Below are positions 37,612 to 49,518 of a DNA stretch of 64,000 nucleotides, in pieces. The notes under the pieces are model-generated. The model did not search any database. It saw only the letters and a program-made list of their open reading frames with translations, and was not told the DNA's origin. The stretch's first letter is position 1; each line of letters begins with the position of its first letter. Location: assembly GCA_052035955.1 (NCBI GenBank), contig JBPOHD010000027.1, positions 62,001-126,000 on the forward strand, in the 5' to 3' direction. Position numbers and translations under genes: made by a program. The DNA is from JAEUNJ01 sp052035955 (GTDB lineage: Bacteria > Pseudomonadota > Gammaproteobacteria > Burkholderiales > Rhodocyclaceae).

Positions 37612-37631
37612 CCCTTGACCGGAGAACCGGC

Positions 37632-38294
37632 TCAGCGCAGGCCAGCCACGTAGTCGGCGACGGCCTTGATTTCGGCGTCGGTCATTTTCACCGCCACCAT
37701 GCGCATCATCTTGTTGGGATCGTTGGCCCGACCGGCCGTGTCCTTGGGGTCGGCACCCGCCGCCCGGAAAGCCTTCAGCTGCGCCTCCAGGTAGTCCGCG
37801 AACTGGCCACCGATGCGAGGATATTGGGCGGGAATTCCGGCGCCGGCCGGGCCGTGACAGGCGGCACAGGCAGGCAGTCCCTTCGCATGGTCGCCCGAGC
37901 GATAGAGCTTCTGGCCCATCTCGACGGTGTCCCGATTCTTGGCCTGTTCGCCGCTCTGTTTCTGGCTCGAGAAGTAGGCCGCGAAATCCCGCATCTGCTC
38001 TTCGGTGTAGGGGGCAATCATGCCGTTCATGACGGCATTGACACGCTCGGGCTGCTTGCCTTCGGCCCCCTTGAAGTTGGTCATTTGCTTGAAGAGGTAG
38101 TCGGCATGCTGGCCGGCGAGTTTGGGATTGACGGCGGTGGTACTGTTGCCATCGGCACCGTGGCACGCGGCACACACCGTCGAGGCAATGGGCTGGCCTT
38201 TCGCGGGGTCGCCCTTGTAGGGCGCCGCGGCATGGTCGGCGGCAGCGGCGGTGCCGGCAGCGAAGGTCAGGGCGAGCAGCAGGTGGCGCTTCAT
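37632..38294 (-). CDS. Diheme cytochrome c4
   Basis: A 220-residue periplasmic protein with a signal peptide ending AAAADH (about residue 19-20) and two c-type heme motifs, both CAACH (residues about 42-46 and 143-147), arranged as two homologous halves. Each half has an axial-methionine region near its end, as in cytochrome c4. It carries electrons between the bc1 complex and terminal oxidases or denitrification enzymes. It is divergent from engB, an arrangement frequent in proteobacteria, and has its own promoter and terminator. The ccm genes near the right edge would attach its hemes. Confidence 0.95.
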   Translation of the reverse strand: MKRHLLLALTFAAGTAAAADHAAAPYKGDPAKGQPIASTVCAACHGADGNSTTAVNPKLAGQHADYLFKQMTNFKGAEGKQPERVNAVMNGMIAPYTEEQMRDFAAYFSSQKQSGEQAKNRDTVEMGQKLYRSGDHAKGLPACAACHGPAGAGIPAQYPRIGGQFADYLEAQLKAFRAAGADPKDTAGRANDPNKMMRMVAVKMTDAEIKAVADYVAGLR

Positions 38295-38332
38295 CTCGGT
38301 GCTCCAGGGAAGTCGAGGGTAATAAACATGCT

Positions 38333-38361
38333 ATTCTAACCCAGCTTATCCCCCGTTTGAA
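38333..38361 (-). promoter_or_regulatory. Likely promoter of the cytochrome c4 gene
   Basis: TTCAAA (38361-38356) and TAGAAT (38338-38333) on the minus strand are spaced by 17 bp, a good match to the sigma-70 consensus. The predicted start lies near 38326, giving a leader of about 32 nt. It occupies the 115-bp divergent region shared with engB. Confidence 0.6.
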
Positions 38362-38409
38362 CCCCCACGCCACTCCCGATCTTCACCCTGCCCGGAGGCG
38401 GCGCCCGCC

Positions 38410-39030
38410 ATGACCCCTGCCCCACGCCCTCCCAGCCTGTTTCGCCACGCCGAGTTCGAGACTTCGGTGGCTCATCCGGACCAGTTGCCGCCGCCTTTCG
38501 CGCCCGAGATCGCATTCGCCGGCCGTTCCAACGCCGGAAAGTCCTCGGCCCTGAACACCCTCGTCGGACACACCCGGCTGGCCTTCGTGTCCAAGACGCC
38601 CGGGCGCACCCAGTTGATCAACCTGTTCCGGCTCAGGAACGGCGCCGCCCTCGTGGATCTGCCGGGTTACGGCTATGCGCAAGTCCCCGAGGCCGTAAGG
38701 CGCCAATGGCAGGGCCTGCTGGAGGTCTACCTGACGCATCGGCCGAACCTGGTCGGCCTCGTGCTGATCATGGATGCCCGCCGCCCGTTTACCGACCTGG
38801 ATCGGCAGATGGTCGCCTGGTTCGCCCCCTCCGGGAGGCCGATCCACTGCCTCCTGACCAAGGCCGACAAGCTGACCCGGCAGGAGCAGGCCAACGCCTT
38901 GCGCGAGGCCAGGAAAGTGGCCGCCACCCTGGGCAGCACCATCGGACTGCAGTTGTTCTCCAGCCTCAAGAAGACGGGGGTCGACGAGGCCGAATCGGCC
39001 ATTGAACCTTGGGTGATCGCCACGGCCTGA
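38410..39030 (+). CDS. engB: Ribosome biogenesis GTP-binding protein EngB (YihA/YsxC)
   Basis: A 206-residue small GTPase needed for large-subunit ribosome assembly and cell division. Motifs in order are GRSNAGKSS (G1, residues about 38-46), TPGRTQ (G2), DLPGYGYA (G3, residues about 81-88) and TKADK (G4). The length matches the family. It stands alone on the plus strand, divergent from cytochrome c4 and convergent with the DUF1850 gene 6 bp away. Confidence 0.96.
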   Translation: MTPAPRPPSLFRHAEFETSVAHPDQLPPPFAPEIAFAGRSNAGKSSALNTLVGHTRLAFVSKTPGRTQLINLFRLRNGAALVDLPGYGYAQVPEAVRRQWQGLLEVYLTHRPNLVGLVLIMDARRPFTDLDRQMVAWFAPSGRPIHCLLTKADKLTRQEQANALREARKVAATLGSTIGLQLFSSLKKTGVDEAESAIEPWVIATA

Positions 39031-39036
39031 CGCCGC

Positions 39037-39411
39037 TCACGAATCGTCACACGCGGTGAGGACCACGCCTCGGTCTTCCCCGTCGCGGGGCAATACCTCG
39101 CCGAGGCGCCGACAGCCCCCCGCGAAACACAACTCGTAATCGGGCGAGTAGCCGCTGGCCTCAAGACGAATCTGCGGACCGCCCCCGGACGGCCGGTAAT
39201 GCCACATCCCGTTCACCAGCACGGAACCCGCGGGGGGTTCCATTCCCGCGCCGGTACCCCGGATTCGGGCTTCGTCGATGGTCAGCCGCCCGGCTTCGAC
39301 CCGCCAATCCTCTTCCCAGCGTACCCTCTCGACCGAGTGATTCCAGGCCAGAGTAAACATCTGGGTGGCGATCACCGCCACGGCGGCACCCGCCGACAGG
39401 CAGACCGGCAT
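39037..39411 (-). CDS. DUF1850 protein associated with TRAP transporter
   Basis: A 124-residue protein with an N-terminal membrane anchor or signal (residues about 4-22), followed by a short soluble domain containing NHSVERVRWEEDWRV and a late CFAGGC pair of cysteines. This fits the DUF1850 family, whose members are repeatedly found next to fused TRAP permeases of the TAXI type. Its ATG overlaps the permease stop in an ATGA. It may be a small accessory of the transporter, but no biochemical role is established. Confidence 0.82.
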   Translation of the reverse strand: MPVCLSAGAAVAVIATQMFTLAWNHSVERVRWEEDWRVEAGRLTIDEARIRGTGAGMEPPAGSVLVNGMWHYRPSGGGPQIRLEASGYSPDYELCFAGGCRRLGEVLPRDGEDRGVVLTACDDS

Positions 39412-41495
39412 CAGGTGGTGGGCATCCGCCGACTGCGCAGCCAGTGCCAGGCGAGGAAAGCCGCCGACATTGCGAAGCCAATCTCGTCGGTCAACGGCAC
39501 TGCCAATACCAGCATGAAGGCTGCGCCAGCAGCAAATACACGTTCGACCAGGTTCAGGGGAGTCCTGAGATGACCGATGGCCGCCGCCCCCCAAAGGACG
39601 ATGGCAAGCACCGCCTTCATGACCACATAGGCCACTGCCACGACGGAGGGATCGCCCTGGAGCATCAACGCATTGTCATAGACCGCCATGTAGGGGACGA
39701 CGAAGCCGGCGATGGCAATCTGGACCGCCTTGAAGCCGATCTTCATCGGCGATTCCTTGGCAATGCTGGAGGCGGCGAAGGCGGCCAGGGCCACCGGCGG
39801 CGTCAGGTCGGCCATGATGCCGAAATAGAAGACGAACATATGGCTGACGATCAGCGGCACCCCGAGCTTGAGCAGGGCCGGGGCGGCAATCGAGCTGGTG
39901 ATGATGTAGTTCGGGATGGTCGGGATGCCCATGCCGAGGACCAGGCACACCACCATGGTTAGGAACAGCGACAGGAAGACGCTCGTCTCCCCGATCTGGA
40001 GGATGAAGCCGGCAAAGCTGGAGGCGGCCCCCGTAAGGGTAAGGACGCCGATGATGACCCCGACAACCGCACAGGCGACCCCTACGGGCAGCGCCTGCCG
40101 GGCGCCGTCGACCAGGCTCATCCTGATGGCATGGAGCGTCCTGCGGCCGCCGTGCACCGCGAACACCTGGGCCACGAGGGCGGCGATCAGGGCCAGCAGG
40201 GGCAGGATGCCCCATTGGTCCATCTGCTTGACGAAAGCGGCCGCGGCAAGCCCGAGCGCGAGCCAGAAGACGTAACGGAAAGCGGTGGCGGAAATGCGCG
40301 CGGCGATGGCCGCGCCGAGGATCAGGATGGCCGTCAGGGCGAGGCCTGTCATGCCGGCAAACATGGGCGTGAAACCGTTGAACAACATCCAGACCAGGAC
40401 GGCCAGCGGCAGGATCAGGTGCCAGTTCTCCTTCAACGCCCGCAAGGGATCCGGACACTGGTCCCTGGGCAAACCCGTCAGGCCCTTCTTTCCGGCTTCC
40501 AGATGGACCATCCAGAAGGCCGTGACGTAGTAGAGGATGGCCGGGATGGCCGCCGCCTTGACGATTTCCGAGTAGGGCACATTGATGTTCTCGGCCATGA
40601 TGAAGGCCACCGCCCCCATGACGGGCGGCATGATCTGCCCGCCCATGCTGGCCGTGGCTTCCACGGCGCCGGCGAAAATCCCCGAGTAACCGAAACGTTT
40701 CATCAACGGGATAGTGAACTGACCGGTGGTCAATACGTTGGCGACACCGGAGCCGGAAATGGTTCCCATCAACCCGGAGGATACGACCGCGACCTTCGCG
40801 GGGCCGCCTTTGGTATGGCCGACCAGTCCCAGGGCGAGGGAGTTGAAGAGGTGGATCATTCCGGCATGTTCGAGGAATGCGCCGAACAGGATGAACAGGA
40901 AGATGTAGGTGGCGGATACCAGGGTCGGTATGCCGAAGATACCCTCCGTGCCCAGCGCCAGTTGATTGACGATCTGATCGAACCCATAGCCGCGGTGGGC
41001 GAAAGCCCCCGGGAGATACTGGCCGAAAAGTCCGTAAAGGAGGAAGACGCCGCATACGATGGGCAGCGCCAGGCCGAGGATGCGACGCGATGCCTCGAAT
41101 ACCATGATGACCAGGGCGGTGCCCACCATCAGATCGGCAGTGCTGGGATCGCCGGAGCGCTGTATCAGGTCGGCCTCGAATACCCAATGGTAGGTGCCGA
41201 GCGCGAAGGCGCCGAGGGCCAGGATCCAGTCGGCGGCACCGACGCGCGTCAGTTTCCCTGCGTGCCGGAAAGCCGGAAAGAGTATGAAGGTCACTGCCAG
41301 GAGGAAGCCTACGTGCAAGGACCGGATGACCAGGCTGGACAGGGGGTGGAAGGCCGCGACCACCAGTTGGTAGGCGGAAAACGCCAGGCAGAGGGAAGAG
41401 AGGATACGCAGACTCAGCCCTCCGAGCCGGCGCTGCACGCCATGCTCGGAGAACTCGTCCAGGCCGTGGTCGGGTGCCACGCTATGGTCATTCAC
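39411..41495 (-). CDS. TRAP transporter permease, fused small (4TM) and large (12TM) subunits
   Basis: A 694-residue integral membrane protein combining the DctQ-like and DctM-like subunits of a tripartite ATP-independent periplasmic transporter. The N-terminal third has about four to five helices and the rest is a DctM-type domain with TKGGPAKVAVVSSGLMGTISGSG and LVLGMGIPTIPNYIITSS segments (each a family signature region). It imports a carboxylate-like solute with a sodium gradient. The GTG at 41495 follows GGGGAGC. The binding protein gene lies 104 bp upstream and the DUF1850 gene overlaps its end. The substrate is unknown; TAXI systems often take up dicarboxylates or glutamate. Confidence 0.94.
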   Translation of the reverse strand: MNDHSVAPDHGLDEFSEHGVQRRLGGLSLRILSSLCLAFSAYQLVVAAFHPLSSLVIRSLHVGFLLAVTFILFPAFRHAGKLTRVGAADWILALGAFALGTYHWVFEADLIQRSGDPSTADLMVGTALVIMVFEASRRILGLALPIVCGVFLLYGLFGQYLPGAFAHRGYGFDQIVNQLALGTEGIFGIPTLVSATYIFLFILFGAFLEHAGMIHLFNSLALGLVGHTKGGPAKVAVVSSGLMGTISGSGVANVLTTGQFTIPLMKRFGYSGIFAGAVEATASMGGQIMPPVMGAVAFIMAENINVPYSEIVKAAAIPAILYYVTAFWMVHLEAGKKGLTGLPRDQCPDPLRALKENWHLILPLAVLVWMLFNGFTPMFAGMTGLALTAILILGAAIAARISATAFRYVFWLALGLAAAAFVKQMDQWGILPLLALIAALVAQVFAVHGGRRTLHAIRMSLVDGARQALPVGVACAVVGVIIGVLTLTGAASSFAGFILQIGETSVFLSLFLTMVVCLVLGMGIPTIPNYIITSSIAAPALLKLGVPLIVSHMFVFYFGIMADLTPPVALAAFAASSIAKESPMKIGFKAVQIAIAGFVVPYMAVYDNALMLQGDPSVVAVAYVVMKAVLAIVLWGAAAIGHLRTPLNLVERVFAAGAAFMLVLAVPLTDEIGFAMSAAFLAWHWLRSRRMPTT

Positions 41496-41599
41496 CGCAT
41501 CGCTCCCCGAACCGAACGCATCCGCCCGCTGGCCCTTTCGGCATCATGCCGTCCCCTCCCAGGAACATGGCGCCATGACTGGCAAGTGAAGCAACCCGC

Positions 41600-42544
41600 C
41601 TATTTGATCAACCCGGCCTCGCGATAGTACTTCTCGGCACCGGGATGCAAAGGCACCGGCGGCTGCTTTGCGGCGCCATCCCTGCTGATGGCCTTGGCGG
41701 CCGCATGGGCGGCAACCATCGCATCCAGATTCTCGAACATGGACTTGGTCATCCGGTATGCGGTCTCCGTCGGGACACCCTCGTGGGTGACCAGGAAGTT
41801 CTGCACCGCTACCGTCTGCACCGGTTCGGCCTGCCCGCCGTAGGTATTGCCCGGGATCGTGCCCGACTGGTAGGCCGCCTCGCCTATCCTGGCCACCACC
41901 TCGGCCGGAATCGGCACAATGACGATCTTCACCGCCGTGGCCAGGTCCCGCACGGCCGCCACGCCAAGGCCGGCCGATATCAGCGTCGCATCGAGCTGAC
42001 GGTTCTTGATGAGTTCGACGGACTCGCCGAAGGGAAGGTACTCCACCTTGCCGAGGTCCTTGTACGTAAGACCGGCACCGCGAAAGATGTCACGCGCGTT
42101 CAGTTCCGTACCCGACTTGGGAGCGCCGACGGCAACCCGCTTGCCCTTGAGGTCGGCCAGGGTGCGGATGCCCGAATCGGCGTTGGCGACGATCTGGATG
42201 TAGTTCGGGTAGATGGCAGCCACCGTGCGCAACTTCTTCAGGGGCGACTTGAAGCCCGCTTCCTCGTTGCCCTTCCAGGCTTCGTTGAGGGCATCGCCCA
42301 GGCTGAAGGCGATCTCGCCCCGTCCTGCCTGCAGCAGATTCAGGTTCTCGGCGCTCGCCTTGGTGGCCTGGACCGACACCTTGGCGCCCGGGATGGCCTT
42401 GCCGTAAATCTGCGACAGGGCGACACCAAGGGGGTAATAGACCCCGCTCGTGCCTCCGGTCAGGACGTTGATGAACTCGTCGGCCCTGGCGGCCACCGCA
42501 AACAGGGCCATCGCCCCCGCGAACACAAGGGTACGGACTCGCAT
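41600..42544 (-). CDS. TAXI family TRAP transporter solute-binding protein
   Basis: A 314-residue periplasmic protein with a signal peptide cut after about residue 21 (AVAARADEF). The mature start FINVLTGGTSGVYYPLGVAL is the TAXI-family signature, and DLKGKRVAVGAPKSGTELNA follows at about residue 130. It captures the substrate and passes it to the fused permease encoded next. The ATG has a strong GGAGGAG ribosome binding site. It is part of the run CHI-like protein, TAXI, permease, DUF1850. Confidence 0.95.
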   Translation of the reverse strand: MRVRTLVFAGAMALFAVAARADEFINVLTGGTSGVYYPLGVALSQIYGKAIPGAKVSVQATKASAENLNLLQAGRGEIAFSLGDALNEAWKGNEEAGFKSPLKKLRTVAAIYPNYIQIVANADSGIRTLADLKGKRVAVGAPKSGTELNARDIFRGAGLTYKDLGKVEYLPFGESVELIKNRQLDATLISAGLGVAAVRDLATAVKIVIVPIPAEVVARIGEAAYQSGTIPGNTYGGQAEPVQTVAVQNFLVTHEGVPTETAYRMTKSMFENLDAMVAAHAAAKAISRDGAAKQPPVPLHPGAEKYYREAGLIK

Positions 42545-42578
42545 GCTCTCCTCCGGATCGGATCTTATTGGTACTTCG

Positions 42579-42584
42579 ATTATA
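42579..42584 (-). promoter_or_regulatory. Perfect -10 hexamer upstream of the TAXI gene
   Basis: TATAAT reads on the minus strand at 42584-42579, about 35 bp before the TAXI start codon, in a short 51-bp spacer. No good -35 element is found 16-18 bp upstream, which would lie in the end of the chalcone-isomerase-like gene. It could provide a separate start for the transporter genes, but the evidence is one hexamer. Confidence 0.35.
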
Positions 42585-42595
42585 GGGGCAGGCGA

Positions 42596-43165
42596 TTACT
42601 GGGGCTTGCCGAGCAAGGCCTCCTTGAGATCGTCCTGGGCGGGTTTTCCGCCGATCCATATCTTCATGAGCGCCTGATAGAAATCCTCGCCGGCGATGTC
42701 CTTGCCGAGAACCTTGCCGTCCACCGTCAGGCGCGTGCCGCTTTCCGGAAGCCAGTCGATCTGGACCACGGCCCCCTTGTTGGCCGTCTTCAGGCCAAGG
42801 ATCGCCGCCCGGAACTCCTCGACGCGCGCCTTGAGCGGGTCCATGGCGCTGTCCGGATGGTTCTTGTTGATGCTCTCCACGAGGGCATTGGCGAAATCCT
42901 CCGCGGAGAGTTCCCGTAGCGTCACGATATGCAGGCGCTTGGCGCCCTTCATCCCGAGGACGTCGGCAGCTGCTGCCTTCTTTTCCGGGACATACAGTCC
43001 AATGGCATAGACCTTGACGATGAACCGGGAACGCAGTCCGGCGCCATTCAGGGCCAGTTCGGCATTGCCCACCTTTGCCTTTTCCTCGAACTTCAGGCCG
43101 GCCACCTCCACGGTGGCGAATGCGGACTGGGCGAACAGCAGCGCGACCAACAGCAGGGTTCTCAT
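42596..43165 (-). CDS. Chalcone-isomerase-like periplasmic protein
   Basis: A 189-residue exported protein with a signal peptide ending QSAFA (about residue 17). The body, with FEEKAKVGNAELALNGAGLRSRFIVKVYAIGLYVP and a later ESGTRLTVDGK, matches the bacterial chalcone isomerase-like domain family. Bacterial members are not known to isomerise chalcones; they may bind fatty-acid-like ligands. It precedes the TRAP genes on the same strand, so it could be part of that uptake unit. It is divergent from the HD-GYP regulator, with a 185-bp spacer. Confidence 0.85.
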   Translation of the reverse strand: MRTLLLVALLFAQSAFATVEVAGLKFEEKAKVGNAELALNGAGLRSRFIVKVYAIGLYVPEKKAAAADVLGMKGAKRLHIVTLRELSAEDFANALVESINKNHPDSAMDPLKARVEEFRAAILGLKTANKGAVVQIDWLPESGTRLTVDGKVLGKDIAGEDFYQALMKIWIGGKPAQDDLKEALLGKPQ

Positions 43166-43350
43166 GGTGCGACTTCCTCCGAGTATTTTGTCCGGGAATC
43201 CGGGCGATTCCCCTGGACGGCAACCGCCGGCGGCCGAGCTTCCCGCCTCCGGCTCCAGCTGTCAAGGATACCGCCGATCGGGACGCGGCGCGCCGTGGGA
43301 CGATCGGGCCTGGATTACAATGCACGCCTACCCGTTCCACCGGAGTGGCC

Positions 43351-44394
43351 ATGAACATCGTCATCATCGACGACACCCAGATCAACCTCACCCTGATGAA
43401 GGGCCTGGTGGGAAAAATCGATGGATGCTCGTCGAGGGAGTTCAGCGATCCCGTCGCAGCCCTCGATTGGTGCCGGGCAGCACTGGATACCGACCTGGTC
43501 ATCGTCGACTACATGATGCCGGGACTGGATGGCATCGAATTCATCCGGCGGCTTCGCGAGGGCCGGCTCCGGGAAGAACTGCCGGTGCTCATGGTCACCG
43601 CCGACCACGAACGCGAGGTCCGCTACAAGGCCCTGGATGCGGGCGCCACCGATTTCCTGACCAAGCCCGTCGACCGGGTGGAGTTCACCTCCCGCGTGCG
43701 CAACATGCTGGCCGTGCGGCGCAGCCACCTGCTGTTGACAGAACGCGCCGAGACCCTGGCCGAGGAGGTGCGAAAGGCGACTGCAGAAATCGTTGAACGG
43801 GAGCGCGACACCATCGTGCGGCTGGCCAAGGCGGCCGAGTTTCGCGACCCGGAGACGGGTGCCCATATCCTGCGGATGTCCCATTACTCGCGGTTGATCG
43901 CCGCCCGCCTTGGCTATCCCGAGGATTGGCTGGACCTTCTGCTGCAAGCCGCGCCGATGCACGACGTCGGAAAACTCGGCACTCCCGATCACATCCTGCT
44001 GAAACCTGGCCGCCTCACTCCGGAGGAGTTCGAGATCATGAAGCAGCACACGACCATCGGCTGGGAGATCCTCAAGGACAGCGCCTCGCCGATGCTCGTG
44101 CTGGCCGCCGAGATCGCCCGTAGCCATCACGAGAAGTTCGACGGTTCCGGCTATCCCCTCGGCCTCTCCGGAGAGGCAATCCCCCGCTCAGGGAGGATCG
44201 TCGCCGTAGCGGACGTGTTCGATGCGCTGACTTCGGAACGCCCCTACAAGAAGGCGTGGGAATTCGATCGCGCTCTGGAATTCATCCAGCAGGGGCGGGG
44301 CAGCCATTTCGATCCCGCCTGCATAGACGCCTTTCTCGCCGAGTTGTCGTCGGTCCAGGATATCCGGCGGCGATTCCAGGACGAGGAGGCCTGA
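43351..44394 (+). CDS. Response regulator with HD-GYP c-di-GMP phosphodiesterase domain
   Basis: A 347-residue two-domain protein. The N-terminal receiver has the acidic pair in IIDDTQ, phospho-acceptor Asp53 (IVDYMMPG) and the conserved lysine in LTKPVD. After a coiled-coil linker (about 130-160) comes an HD-GYP domain with MHDVGKLG (HD) and HHEKFDGSGYP (GYP motif), all key residues present. It should hydrolyse cyclic di-GMP when phosphorylated. The gene is followed 30 bp later by a large hybrid kinase that ends in an HPt domain, its probable phosphodonor. Confidence 0.94.
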   Translation: MNIVIIDDTQINLTLMKGLVGKIDGCSSREFSDPVAALDWCRAALDTDLVIVDYMMPGLDGIEFIRRLREGRLREELPVLMVTADHEREVRYKALDAGATDFLTKPVDRVEFTSRVRNMLAVRRSHLLLTERAETLAEEVRKATAEIVERERDTIVRLAKAAEFRDPETGAHILRMSHYSRLIAARLGYPEDWLDLLLQAAPMHDVGKLGTPDHILLKPGRLTPEEFEIMKQHTTIGWEILKDSASPMLVLAAEIARSHHEKFDGSGYPLGLSGEAIPRSGRIVAVADVFDALTSERPYKKAWEFDRALEFIQQGRGSHFDPACIDAFLAELSSVQDIRRRFQDEEA

Positions 44395-44424
44395 GCGGCC
44401 GGCAGTTCCCCCAGGCAAGCCCCC

Positions 44425-47853
<3,429 letters not shown>

Positions 47854-47866
47854 GGTCCGGCCGCCG

Positions 47867-48250
47867 CTACCTCCTCTGGATCAGTTCCACCTTGTACCCG
47901 TCCGGATCCTCGACGAAGGCGATGACCGTCGTACCGCCCTTCATCGGGCCGGCCTCCCGAACCACCTTGCCACCGCGCTCCTTGATGGCCGCGCACGCCG
48001 CATAGGCATCGTCAACGGCCAGCGCGACGTGGCCGTAGGCGGTGCCGAGTTCGTATTTCTCCACTCCCCAGTTGTGGGTCAGTTCGATGACCGCGCCATC
48101 GGCCTCGTCCTGGTAGCCGACGAAGGCCAGCGTGAATTTCCCTTCGGGATAATCGTTCCGGCGCAGGAGGCGCATGCCGAGCACGCCGGTATAGAAGGCC
48201 AGGGAGCGATCCAGGTCGCCGACGCGGAGCATGGTGTGGAGGATTCTCAA
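47867..48250 (-). CDS. gloA: Lactoylglutathione lyase (glyoxalase I)
   Basis: A 127-residue enzyme that converts the methylglyoxal-glutathione hemithioacetal to S-lactoylglutathione. Metal ligands of the nickel-type glyoxalase are visible: His5 (MRILH), Glu in VIELTHNWG, His in AYGHVALAV and Glu in YKVELIQ. The length is that of the bacterial enzyme. The start is a TTG at 48250 with GGAAAC upstream; it gives the exact family N-terminus. It is the last gene of the glyQ-to-gloA run. Confidence 0.95.
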   Translation of the reverse strand: MRILHTMLRVGDLDRSLAFYTGVLGMRLLRRNDYPEGKFTLAFVGYQDEADGAVIELTHNWGVEKYELGTAYGHVALAVDDAYAACAAIKERGGKVVREAGPMKGGTTVIAFVEDPDGYKVELIQRR

Positions 48251-48266
48251 GGGGTTTCCTTCCGGT

Positions 48267-49019
48267 TCAGATGAGGGGAATGTCTCGCCCCAGGCTGCGC
48301 AATTCGGCCCGGGCGCGGCGCCAGTCGGGAAACAGGCGCTCCACCTGGGACCAGAAGCGCGGGCTGTGGTTCATTTCGGCCAGGTGGGCGATCTCGTGGG
48401 CGACCACGTAGTCGACGATATCGGCGGGCAGGTGGATCAGGCGCCAGTTGAAGCGGAGGCCGGTGCGCCGGCTGCAGCTGCCCCAGCGGGTGCGCGCCGA
48501 GGACAAGGCGACGGGCGGCAGGGGATGGCCGAGCCGTTCGGCGAACAGTCGGGCACGCTCGGTGAAATGAGCCGCTGCCCGCTTCTGCAGGGCGCGGCGG
48601 GCCAGGGTATCGAGGTCGGCGTCGGGACGCGCGAAAAGCACCAGCCCCCCCTCATCCCAGACGCCCCGGTTGCCTCCGGGTCGCACCCGCACGGGGACCG
48701 GCTCGCCGAGGACGGGAAGACGCGTGCCATCGCGCACGGCGAGAAGGCGCTGGCTGCGCCGACCGACGAATTCGTCCAGCTTGCGCAAGACCCATTCGCC
48801 ATGTTCGCGAAGGAAGGCCTCGATGTCGCCGAGGCCGAGGCCACGCGGCGCGGCAACCCGCAAACCCCTTTCGTCGATGGCCATGGACAGGCGCCTGCGA
48901 CTGGTCGCCAGCTCGTAGGCGACGATGCGGTCGCCCAGATGGATATGCCGCTGCCGCGGCTGCGGAACCGCCGGCGGCAGGCTGAAGAGCTTTAGTTGTT
49001 CGGGCAGGGAGACAGCCAA
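48267..49019 (-). CDS. YgjP-type zinc metallopeptidase (DUF45)
   Basis: A 250-residue protein of the M48-related YgjP family. The zinc site HEIAHLAEMNHSPRFW (residues about 205-220) contains the HExxH pair and a third His, and the upstream signature SSARTRWGSCSRRTGLRFNWRL is intact. Function is not settled; the family is thought to be intracellular peptidases. The start appears to be TTG at 49019. A related but degenerate copy lies immediately upstream (49042-49518). Confidence 0.9.
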   Translation of the reverse strand: MAVSLPEQLKLFSLPPAVPQPRQRHIHLGDRIVAYELATSRRRLSMAIDERGLRVAAPRGLGLGDIEAFLREHGEWVLRKLDEFVGRRSQRLLAVRDGTRLPVLGEPVPVRVRPGGNRGVWDEGGLVLFARPDADLDTLARRALQKRAAAHFTERARLFAERLGHPLPPVALSSARTRWGSCSRRTGLRFNWRLIHLPADIVDYVVAHEIAHLAEMNHSPRFWSQVERLFPDWRRARAELRSLGRDIPLI

Positions 49020-49041
49020 GATGTTCGAGTCGACCGAGGTC

Positions 49042-49518
49042 TCAGGCGGGTGCGAACAGGTCCGCCATGGCCTCCTCGCAGGGCAGGGAGGCGACGGCCA
49101 GGCAAAGCGCCCGCTCGATCTCCCGGGGTGGCTGGCCGATCAGGCGCCAGTTGCAGCGCAGCTGCGCCGACCCGGTGACCTGCACCCAGCTTCCACGACC
49201 GGCAAAGGACAAGACCAGGCGCGGGCAAGCGCGGTTGCGGCGGCCCGCCTCCCGGGCGACGATTTCCCCGAAAAGGCGCTGGGCTTCGCGGCGCAACCAG
49301 GCTTCGGCCGTGTCCTGGACCTGGCGCACGGTCGCCTCGGGCGGCAAGGGGAGGTGGAGATCCCCGCCGGTCAGCCCGGCCTCGTCGACGCCGGTATCCA
49401 GGCGCAGGTGGATTTCGCCGCCGAGGAAACCGAGCGCCGCGCCGTCGCGCCAGCGCGCGCCCGGATCGGGGTCCGGAGCCTCAAGCCTCAGGGCCAGTTG
49501 GGGGCTGCGCTTCCTCAT
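49042..49518 (-). CDS. Degenerate YgjP-like paralogue without the zinc site
   Basis: A 158-residue protein that aligns in outline with the neighbouring YgjP peptidase. LPLPPEATVRQVQDTAEAWLRREAQRLFGE and RLVLSFAGRGSWVQVTGSAQLRCNWRLIGQP match its LSSARTRWGSC...FNWRLIHLP region (each shown in short parts). In this copy the HExxH segment is replaced by CLAVASLPCEEAM, so it cannot bind zinc in the usual way. It is an open frame with a normal start, so it is either a decayed duplicate or a non-catalytic partner. Its start overlaps the end of plsC by 38 bp. Confidence 0.75.
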   Translation of the reverse strand: MRKRSPQLALRLEAPDPDPGARWRDGAALGFLGGEIHLRLDTGVDEAGLTGGDLHLPLPPEATVRQVQDTAEAWLRREAQRLFGEIVAREAGRRNRACPRLVLSFAGRGSWVQVTGSAQLRCNWRLIGQPPREIERALCLAVASLPCEEAMADLFAPA

